Of a DNA stretch of 64,000 nt, positions 59,601-64,000 are shown piece after piece. How positions within the stretch are numbered: the stretch's first letter is position 1; every line of letters begins with the position of its first letter. The position numbers and the translations under genes were made by a program. The stretch is from the NCBI GenBank assembly GCA_013397865.1, contig VZTI01003366.1, positions 686,460-750,459 of the forward strand, read 5' to 3'. This DNA is from Struthidea cinerea (taxonomy: Eukaryota > Chordata > Aves > Passeriformes > Corcoracidae). The notes under the pieces were generated by a model. It did no database searches. It saw nothing but the letters and a program-made list of their open reading frames with translations, and was not told the DNA's origin.

Positions 59601-60427
59601 AATTCTAGATAAGCATCCTTAAAAACCCTACTTGTACCAGCACACTTAAAGATTTAAAGAGCAAACAACTGAGAGAAGTTATGAGATCCAGCACATGAAT
59701 TCTGCCACACAGGGAAAGCCAAGAGAACACAGCTATTTAATTCAACTCCACATGGAACAAGATGGGAGAATGCCCATTAAAGCGACGACAGCCTGGCTCT
59801 GTACACTACACATGAAGCACAGGAGTCAATTTTACTGTTCATGGGCTTCCTTCCGTACAGGAAAAAAAAAAAAAAAGTATGAACTTCAGATCTAAGAAAA
59901 TGCAGTCTTTGTACGGTTAGGAGCCATACTGTACACGAGTCCCAAAAAAACCAAAACACAGGAGAAGTGAGCAATCCAGCAGCGGGCAGGGTGGAGCAGA
60001 AGGCGGGACAATGACCTAATAGGTCTTTTCTATCTTTAGTTCACGAGGCTCCGTGGCCAAGAGGCGCCGGGATCCCCCGCTCTGCCTCCGGCCGCGTCCC
60101 CCACAGCAGCGCTCAGCGCCCCAGCCAAGTTCTCCCGAACTCGCCGCTGCCAGCAGGAATCCCGAGGTGAGGGAGCCGGCAGACAGGGAGCCCGAGGCAG
60201 CCCTGGAGGCAGAAGCAACGCTCCAAGTCATTTCTCAGCTATGAGCAACACAAGCGATCCGCGCTGCCCGCCCTTACCTTGAACACTTTACCGAAAGCAC
60301 CATCTCCCAGCTCTCCTATGATTTCCCAGAACTCCTCAGGGTTCAAATCCCTCTTGACGTGCTCGTATTGTTTCTTCTTCTTCTCGCCGCCCAGCTTGAA
60401 GATCTTACGAAAGTTGAAGAAGGACAT
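16441..60427 (-). CDS. SLK: SLK, STE20-like serine/threonine kinase, complete (19 coding exons, 1244 aa)
   Basis: SLK is a germinal-centre-like STE20 family kinase acting in the cytoplasm on ezrin/radixin/moesin, microtubule anchoring, focal adhesion turnover and apoptosis (family knowledge). Nineteen exons sum to 3735 nt and close in frame to 1244 residues plus TAA; human has about 1235. The kinase domain spans roughly residues 34-292: glycine loop GDGAFG (41-46), VAIK-type lysine K63, HRD with D155, DFG 173-175, activation-loop T183 and S189, APE 198-200. An acidic low-complexity linker spans about 315-775. A coiled-coil, Glu/Gln/Arg-rich C-terminal ATH region spans about 790-1210. All catalytic residues are present, so an active kinase is expected. 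The ATG at 60427 has A at -3 and an in-frame stop (TAG at 60650-60652) upstream with no other ATG between. The gene is convergent with COL17A1. Confidence 0.97.
17087..17200 (-). CDS. SLK: SLK exon 18
   Basis: 114 nt, residues 1159-1196, NEKCHLLVEHETQKLKELDE through REKLRPRKK. Acceptor TTTTAAG, donor GTAAAT. It is part of the C-terminal coiled coil. Confidence 0.96.
18734..18859 (-). CDS. SLK: SLK exon 17
   Basis: 126 nt, residues 1117-1158, from FAVQEEKRQKNERLAQHQKH to RELHQLQ. Acceptor TTAATTTTAG. The donor GTTAAA is weak (T at +3, A at +5). The frame is symmetric (phase 0-0). Confidence 0.95.
19368..19977 (-). mobile_element. CR1 LINE fragment (3' end, truncated, internally deleted)
   Basis: On the + strand it begins with TCACAGAATCACAGAAC and GAGGTTGGAAGGGACCTGC, the reverse complement of the CR1 3' terminus with its ATTCTGTG repeats. 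CR1-like segments follow (CTCCTCCAGGCTGAAGCATC, GCCCAGGACTGGACCCAGTA, CTCACCAGAGCAGTAGGGA, and ACCATCTGAGAACTTGTGAG near 19920). The element is therefore sense on the minus strand, like SLK. Between about 19870 and 19910 some consensus seems missing. The open reading frame is absent. Divergence looks high, so it is an old copy. Confidence 0.88.
20017..20205 (-). CDS. SLK: SLK exon 16
   Basis: 189 nt, residues 1054-1116, starting ETEQMQRYNQRLIEELKNKQ and including ARLPKIQRSEAKTRMAMFKK. This is the most conserved part of the ATH region as I remember human SLK. Acceptor AACATTTCAG, donor GTAATT. Confidence 0.97.
21152..21276 (-). CDS. SLK: SLK exon 15
   Basis: 125 nt, residues 1012-1053, AREAAFWELEERHLQEKHQL to LLKRHEK. 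Acceptor CTTTTTTCCAG, donor GTTAGT. Human reads REAAIWELEERHLQ. Confidence 0.96.
21493..21508 (+). repeat. (AG)8 microsatellite, (CT)8 on the SLK strand
   Basis: Perfect dinucleotide repeat starting 15 nt inside SLK intron 14, just beyond the exon 14 donor. Confidence 0.9.
21524..21653 (-). CDS. SLK: SLK exon 14
   Basis: 130 nt, residues 969-1011, EQEFVQKQQQELDASLKKII to NNKQQLMR. Acceptor TTTTTACCAG. The donor is the unusual GTATCC, with a CT repeat starting 15 nt into the intron. The reading frame requires this donor. Confidence 0.95.
22408..22417 (+). repeat. Short (AC)n tract
   Basis: Five AC units preceded by GCATGCAAGCGTGC, alternating purine-pyrimidine overall, in SLK intron 13. Confidence 0.6.
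24695..24787 (-). CDS. SLK: SLK exon 13, 31-codon cassette exon
   Basis: 93 nt, phase 0-0, residues 938-968, VLCEVEKAPKELRKELMKRK to AQSQHAQ. Acceptor ACTGTAG, donor GTAACA. A human SLK isoform lacks exactly this 31-residue segment (from memory), and skipping keeps the frame. Confidence 0.95.
26794..26973 (-). CDS. SLK: SLK exon 12
   Basis: 180 nt, residues 878-937, SKKRQYDQEIENLEKQQKQT to QNVLKNKKKE. Acceptor CTTTTACAG, donor GTAAGA. Strong heptad-like charged coiled coil. Confidence 0.97.
27242..27365 (-). CDS. SLK: SLK exon 11
   Basis: 124 nt, residues 836-877, RRQELRELRLLQKEEQRAQQ to RRFEQEMT. Acceptor CTTATTAG, donor GTGAGT. Gln/Arg-rich coiled coil. Confidence 0.96.
27634..27764 (-). 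CDS. SLK: SLK exon 10
   Basis: 131 nt, residues 793-835, ETRRQKKTLKKTRKFVVDGV to SEEMRFLR. Acceptor AATTTAG, donor GTAAGT. It begins the conserved C-terminal region after the divergent linker. Confidence 0.97.
29036..30418 (-). CDS. SLK: SLK exon 9, acidic linker
   Basis: 1383 nt, 461 codons (residues 332-792) open throughout. Acceptor AATTTTTTAG, donor GTAAGC. It starts QLPAEKRASSDLSIASSEED, where human has KRASSDLSIASSEED, and ends DLNLSISSFLSKNKETGSIS. Between these conserved ends the sequence is mostly Glu, Asp, Lys, Ser and Thr, low in hydrophobics and probably disordered. The length is similar to human but the middle is diverged. A 242-codon serine-rich open frame on the opposite strand is its shadow. 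Confidence 0.97.
31380..31745 (+). other. GC-rich patch in SLK intron 8, unassigned
   Basis: About 365 bp clearly richer in G+C than its AT-rich surroundings, with overlapping open frames of 80-110 codons on both strands. Those frames look like a consequence of few stop codons. I do not recognise a transposon or a gene in it. Confidence 0.5.
32222..32350 (-). CDS. SLK: SLK exon 8
   Basis: 129 nt, residues 289-331, HPFVTVTSNKPIRELIAEAK then an acidic run ending EEEETENSL. Acceptor TTTTCACAAG (AAG), donor GTCAGT. It closes the kinase fold and enters the acidic linker. Confidence 0.96.
33336..33417 (-). CDS. SLK: SLK exon 7
   Basis: 82 nt, residues 261-288, SSDFKDFLKKCLEKNVDARW to ATQLLQ. Acceptor GTGTGCAG, donor GTAGGA. 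This is the C-lobe end of the kinase; DARW is kinase subdomain XI. Confidence 0.96.
33909..33962 (+). repeat. Alternating TA/TG-rich tract
   Basis: Simple-sequence stretch of ATACATATATATGTATACAC type in SLK intron 6, with short palindromes. Confidence 0.6.
34088..34282 (-). CDS. SLK: SLK exon 6
   Basis: 195 nt, residues 196-260, [20 protein letters not shown] then [20 protein letters not shown] and ALAKSDPP-like C-lobe sequence (actual KIAKSDPPTLAQPSKW). Acceptor TTTGCAG, donor GTTTGT. It includes the APE motif and subdomains IX-X. Confidence 0.96.
34488..34560 (-). CDS. SLK: SLK exon 5, activation loop
   Basis: 73 nt, residues 172-195, [20 protein letters not shown] then GTPY. It contains DFG 173-175 and the activating phosphosites known in human SLK (T183, S189). 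Acceptor GCTTTAAG, donor GTAAGT. Confidence 0.97.
37082..37231 (-). CDS. SLK: SLK exon 4, catalytic loop
   Basis: 150 nt, residues 122-171, ELERPLTEPQIKVVCRQTLE then NKIIHRDLKAGNILFTLDG. D155 of HRD and N160 are present. Acceptor CTCTTGTAG, donor GTAAGC. Confidence 0.97.
37958..38006 (-). CDS. SLK: SLK exon 3, hinge region (49 nt)
   Basis: 49 nt, residues 106-121, ILIEFCAGGAVDAVML, identical to remembered human SLK. Acceptor TTATATACAG, donor GTAAGT. It is very short but required for frame and fold, since it encodes the ATP-pocket hinge. Confidence 0.96.
40323..40487 (-). CDS. SLK: SLK exon 2
   Basis: 165 nt, residues 51-105, AQNKETKVLAAAKVIDTKSE to YYENNLW. It carries ATP-anchoring K63 and the alpha-C glutamate (probably E79). 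Acceptor TCTTTTACAG, donor GTAGGT. Confidence 0.97.
40810..41190 (+). other. GC-rich patch in SLK intron 1, unassigned
   Basis: About 380 bp enriched in C and G within AT-rich DNA, open for 66-112 codons on both strands. It could be an old insertion, a regulatory element or a local composition effect; nothing identifies it. Confidence 0.45.
47648..47684 (+). repeat. (AT)n followed by poly-T
   Basis: About eight AT units run directly into a run of about 19 T. The tract ends about 36 bp before the N gap. Confidence 0.85.
47720..47769. other. Assembly gap, 50 N
   Basis: Exactly 50 Ns in SLK intron 1. The 13-mer AACCCACAGTTCC ends at 47719 and is repeated at 47770-47782, so the gap is bounded by identical sequence. 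Confidence 0.99.
49178..49205 (+). repeat. Perfect 10-bp inverted repeat, 8-nt loop
   Basis: GATGAGATCT and AGATCTCATC flank CAAGAGAA. The stem is too short for a typical microRNA precursor; it may be chance. Confidence 0.7.
49684..49709 (+). repeat. 13-bp tandem duplication
   Basis: AAATTTCTTTGCA occurs twice in a row without mismatch in SLK intron 1, itself flanked by AAAGCTCAA on both sides. Confidence 0.85.
53769..53818 (+). repeat. 25-bp tandem duplication
   Basis: Two head-to-tail copies of a 25-bp unit starting TGTGCTATTAATTCA, differing at two positions, in SLK intron 1. Confidence 0.85.
60278..60427 (-). CDS. SLK: SLK exon 1, N-terminus
   Basis: 150 coding nt, residues 1-50, MSFFNFRKIFKLGGEKKKKQ, then DLNPEEFWEIIGELGDGAFG and KVFK, donor GTAAGG. 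Human differs at only a few positions. The initiation context is GCGAAAATGT, with A at -3. It lies in a CpG island. Confidence 0.97.
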
Positions 60428-61061
60428 TTTCGCTGCCGCCGAGGGATGGGGCGGGCGGCGGTGTCCCCTGAGCCCGCGGGGACCACCCGGCGCGGGCGGT
60501 GATGCAGGGCGCGATTCCCACGCGGAGACCGAAGTCTTGGCGTCGCCCGGGAAGCACCGCCACCACCGGGCGCTGCGGGGAGACAACACCCCGCGATGCC
60601 CCGTACGGGGCCGGGTTCGGCGCTGCTCTGCCCGACGGGTCGGCGGTCCCTACTCGGCCGGGCCGGTCACCATCGCGGCAGCAACAAGTGCCGGGCTCCC
60701 TCCTCGGGACGGGCGGCGGCGGAGCCAGAGGAGGGGTCACGGCTCTGCTGGGCGGGGGCAGCTGCTGCGCGCCGGGCAGCGGGGAGCGGTCACGTCCCGC
60801 CCCGCAGGACGGGCAGGATGCAGAGAGGGGCGGGGGCTGCCCCGCTCCAGGCTCCCGGCCGGTGTCCTCTCGGAGCGGCGTCCCGGCGTGGCACAGCAGC
60901 GGAAAACGACGCTTCGCTGCCGGCCTCTCTCCCGCTCGCTCGCTCCCTCGCCCTGTCGCGGAGCGGGGCCCGGGCGGCTCCGCTTCCTGCGGGGCGGCAC
61001 CGGCGGCACCTCCGCCCCCTCCGCCCTCGCTCCCGCCTGCCGCCGGCGCGTGCGCGCGCCC

Positions 61062-61304
61062 NNNNNNNNNNNNNNNNNNNNNNNNNNNNNNNNNNNNNNN
61101 NNNNNNNNNNNNNNNNNNNNNNNNNNNNNNNNNNNNNNNNNNNNNNNNNNNNNNNNNNNNNNNNNNNNNNNNNNNNNNNNNNNNNNNNNNNNNNNNNNNN
61201 NNNNNNNNNNNNNNNNNNNNNNNNNNNNNNNNNNNNNNNNNNNNNNNNNNNNNNNNNNNNNNNNNNNNNNNNNNNNNNNNNNNNNNNNNNNNNNNNNNNN
61301 NNNN
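61062..61304. other. Assembly gap, 243 N
   Basis: Run of Ns inside the GC-rich SLK promoter island, bounded by GCGCGCGCCC on one side and a C7 run on the other. Difficult-to-sequence GC-rich DNA is the likely cause. Confidence 0.99.
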
Positions 61305-61650
61305 CCCCCCCGTACCTCAGAGTAGGATGGCTGCGCTGGCGTGGGGATGGAGTGCTGGTCCCTCGCTCTGTCCTGTTTCCCTTTAGTCCGCTGTGTGCCG
61401 TTACGGGACGGGCATGTGGCAGAGGGACCCTTTATCCTCTGGTCCCGGAGGACACGCCGCGCCTCTCTCCCTGCCGCTCCGCTATCCCGTGCAGGGACGG
61501 TGTCACCAGCCGTGTGGCAGACGTGATGTTCCCTAGGCAGGGGGACAGCTTCCTCTCAGTGCTGGCTGGGCGCCCTGAGTCCCCCGTCCGGCCGCGGGAG
61601 CCGAAGGGCCGTGAGGGGCTCCCTCTGTGTGTCAGGAGCGCTGTGTGGGC

Positions 61651-64000
61651 ACCTAGTGCCTCCTGCGGGGCTTGGGCTTGGACGTGGCGCATTGAAGAAA
61701 GGTGTTGATAGCAAAAGACGACGTTGGAAGTTTTTCTTTTGTTTGCGGTCCAGTGCTGTCCCTAGACCTGCTACTGGTTTATCTTCTGTCATAGCAGGAT
61801 GTGATGTTCTTGTGCTGCCCGTTTGGTATCTTCGGCATCTTATTAATCACTGGGACAGGCTTGAACTTCCTTATCTCACAACCTTCTCTTCCCGCAAGTG
61901 ATTCCTTCCTCACCCTGAAGTATAATTGTATTTTAATAGTTGTGTTGTGTACATGCCACCAAATGTGGGGTGTTTCCTCACTTGAAAGCAAGAGGCGTTC
62001 CCGTTGCCTGGATTAGGGGCAATTAGCAGACTTGGGGACAGAGTTTGGGCTGTGACGGGCAAGAAGTCGATCCAGCAGCTGAGGCGATGTTGAGACCTTA
62101 GGGACATCTGACGGTGAGACAAACCCAGGAAAAATCGTGTAATGCCGTATCCTCGTATGAACCTGAGTGCCTGCAATTGCCATTGACTTAAGCTGCATGA
62201 TGAGCTTCTAAAGATCAAGCCTCTGCTGTGCATCATTTCTCAGACCGTTTTATTAGCGTGACAGTAGTTTGCTATATAAGGAGGGTAGTCCGTGTGTAAA
62301 TGCAGTAATAATAATGAGGCATTGAGATGCCCCTGACACAAAGCGTTTATGAATCAAACAACAGTGTTCTGTCATGAGTCAATTTCTTTAAACTGTATAA
62401 AATCAGTTTCAAGGGTAGTCCCACCCTATGAATAGAGAGTCTTTCAAGTACTCTTGCGAAACGGATTTGTTGTAATAATCAGCGTTTGTTTTTCAAAAAT
62501 TATATTGGGCTTTGTGTGTTCCTTGCACTGACAGCTTGGCTAAAAAAGGTAAAACTGTTAAGTAGGGTGTTAAAACCAAGACTGTTTATGTGTGTGAGGG
62601 CAAAACCAAGAAACAACAACAATCCAAAGGAGCTGTTTTCTGTGATCTGGCTCGCTGGCTCCACTTATTAATTTCATATGCACGTTTCATTCAGATAGTT
62701 TGGATTAAGTACAATAATAAAGAGAGTGCTACCAGCAGCAATTTAGCTTCTGATATCTTACTTTTTAAAGTTCAATTTCTTTTTCCTCTCTATATTTTTT
62801 TTTGCCCCTTCAAGTGGGATGATAGCTTTGATTTGAATGTTAAAATATAATGATGGCTTAAATAATAATTTTTGTTGATATTTTTAATTGAATATTTTGG
62901 TATTAACTTGCTTTCTCTTGGATGAAAAGTGCTTTGGGACTAATTTCTGTAGGTTTATTTAAACTGACTGGTTGATAGAGGATGAGGGAAAAAAGGAATC
63001 CAAAGCCATGGCATGAATTCCTTGTATTTAGGCTGGATTATCTTTTCTTTAGCCTCAGGGTTAATGGCAGTGGAGCGGCAGGCGGGTGTGTTTATGTGTG
63101 AATGTCAGAGTTTGTAATAACTGGAAAGAAATGCAAAACTAAAAGAAAATGTCATCAGCGATATGTGAACAAGTGTAGTTGAGCTGGTAGTTCTGGGCTG
63201 GGATAGCAGGGCCTGGTGCTTCCTCAGCTCTGTTGATAAACGTTGGACTGTGCACAGTTCACACACAGCATCTCTATCACGTGTCAGTTTGCTGTGAACG
63301 TGTGTGATAAAAGAGGCTCGCTCAGAGCAGAACGTTAGTGCCATCCTGCCAATGACTGAATGTTAGCAGGTACTGCATGTGTGTTGCTTTAGACTTGTCT
63401 TCCTGTTCCAGGGAGCTTTTAATTCATACAACATTGGAAATATAAGATGAAAGTCTGGCACAAGAAAGGAGCAATTAATCTAGTGATAAGGTTTTGCTTT
63501 TAACTTTTTCTTTCTTACTCTTTAGCAAGTAATTAAAGATAAAACCAGAATATCTGAAAAGGAAAACTGTGACTCTGTCTCATTTTTTCCCTTATTCTTT
63601 CACTCCAGAGTTACAGCTTGCCACTCAATCCTAAAAATAAACTCTCTAAGGTGAAGGTTAAGTGCTAGTAGCAAATCCTTCCCAATTTGCTGCGACTTCC
63701 TGGTTTGGAGGAGGCTATCTGAAGCCTGGATTTTGTGTGTATGGTTTTTTTGTTCCTGATAGCAGGAGTTTTTAGCGACTGTAAATGTTTCCAGATGTTA
63801 AGGATAAAAAGGTAAAAGTGAATTATATTAAAATTTCTCCTTTAGGAATTTAAAGCAATGCTTTTTGAAAATTCATTGCTTCCTTTAAATGTCAGAGGAA
63901 GAGGTTAAAGTAAAGATGTTAAAGAACTATCTTGGTTGTGCATCAAATATACTGGCTTAAAATGGCTGTAAACTCTTTATGACAATCTTTTCCATCTTTC
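61651..64000. other. Upstream flank of SLK, no gene recognised
   Basis: AT-rich again. Open frames up to 108 codons occur on both strands with no family signature and no splice-bounded coding series. In human the next gene upstream (STN1/OBFC1) is tens of kilobases away, so an empty flank is expected. A noncoding divergent transcript cannot be excluded. Confidence 0.6.

Larger units (their letters stand above)
40488..60277 (-). other. SLK: SLK intron 1 (about 19.8 kb)
   Basis: The largest intron, AT-rich. It contains a GC-richer patch near 40810-41190, an (AT)n/poly-T tract and an N gap near 47.7 kb, a short inverted repeat at 49178-49205 and tandem duplications at 49684 and 53769. Open frames up to about 130 codons occur but none has splice support or a family signature. 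I see no CR1 copy here. Confidence 0.8.
60040..61650 (-). promoter_or_regulatory. SLK: SLK CpG-island promoter and 5' UTR region
   Basis: Sharp rise in G+C and CpG around and upstream of exon 1. Seen features include several GGGCGG/GGGGCGG Sp1-type boxes between 60740 and 61010, an ETS-like CCGCTTCCTGCGG near 60977, and a GCGCGTGCGCGCGCC run at about 61046 resembling an NRF1 site. No TATA box is evident. The transcription start cannot be placed, partly because 243 Ns interrupt the island. Long open frames here reflect absence of AT-rich stop codons, not genes. Confidence 0.75.

Noticed and set aside
60428..60649. N-terminal extension of SLK upstream of MSFFNF
   Set aside because: The frame is open back to an in-frame TAG at 60650-60652 but contains no ATG. 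Human SLK starts at the same methionine. Non-AUG initiation is not supported by anything seen.
60279..61708. Long + strand open frames of 295-370 codons across the promoter
   Set aside because: They run through the 243-N gap and are open only because the region is GC-rich. They are Arg/Pro/Ala low-complexity and opposite to SLK exon 1 and its promoter.

Overview
This window is vertebrate nuclear DNA, most likely from a bird. It is AT-rich and intron-dominated, with GT/AG splice sites. It carries a chicken-repeat-1 (CR1) retrotransposon fragment and the tail-to-tail COL17A1/SLK gene pair that is also neighbouring in human (10q24-q25, from memory). There are no operons, CRISPR arrays, tRNAs or rRNAs. 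No previously undescribed biological system is visible; the value lies in two well-resolved gene models and some local oddities.

Region 1 (1-11.2 kb, + strand): the 3' part of COL17A1 (collagen XVII / BP180). Twenty exons (478-10544) join in frame into about 653 C-terminal codons, all with canonical splice sites and phase-1 junctions. They encode Gly-X-Y blocks separated by short non-collagenous elements, a Ser/Gly-rich interruption of about 100 residues, and a basic C-terminus ending in SVGV. The 5' half of the gene lies outside the window.

Region 2 (about 11.2-16.4 kb): facing 3' ends. The COL17A1 3' UTR probably ends near 11.2 kb. The long SLK 3' UTR (- strand) probably runs from 16440 down to about 11.43 kb.

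Region 3 (16.4-60.4 kb, - strand): the whole SLK gene (STE20-like kinase). Nineteen exons join exactly into a 1244-residue protein, against about 1235 in human. Exons 1-7 encode the N-terminal kinase domain, exon 9 (1383 nt) an acidic low-complexity linker, and exons 10-19 the C-terminal coiled coil/ATH region. Intron 1 is about 19.8 kb and contains a 50-N gap flanked by a repeated 13-mer that looks like an unmerged contig overlap. Intron 16 contains the CR1 fragment.

Region 4 (60.0-64.0 kb): the CpG-island promoter of SLK, interrupted by 243 Ns, then about 2.7 kb upstream in which I recognise no gene.

The two genes are not known to act in one pathway, although both concern adhesion and the cytoskeleton. 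Collagen XVII is a hemidesmosomal transmembrane collagen, and SLK is a kinase acting on ERM proteins, microtubules and focal adhesion turnover. Their adjacency is best read as conserved synteny. Exon boundaries were placed by eye from splice consensus, reading-frame closure and remembered human proteins; no alignment was run.
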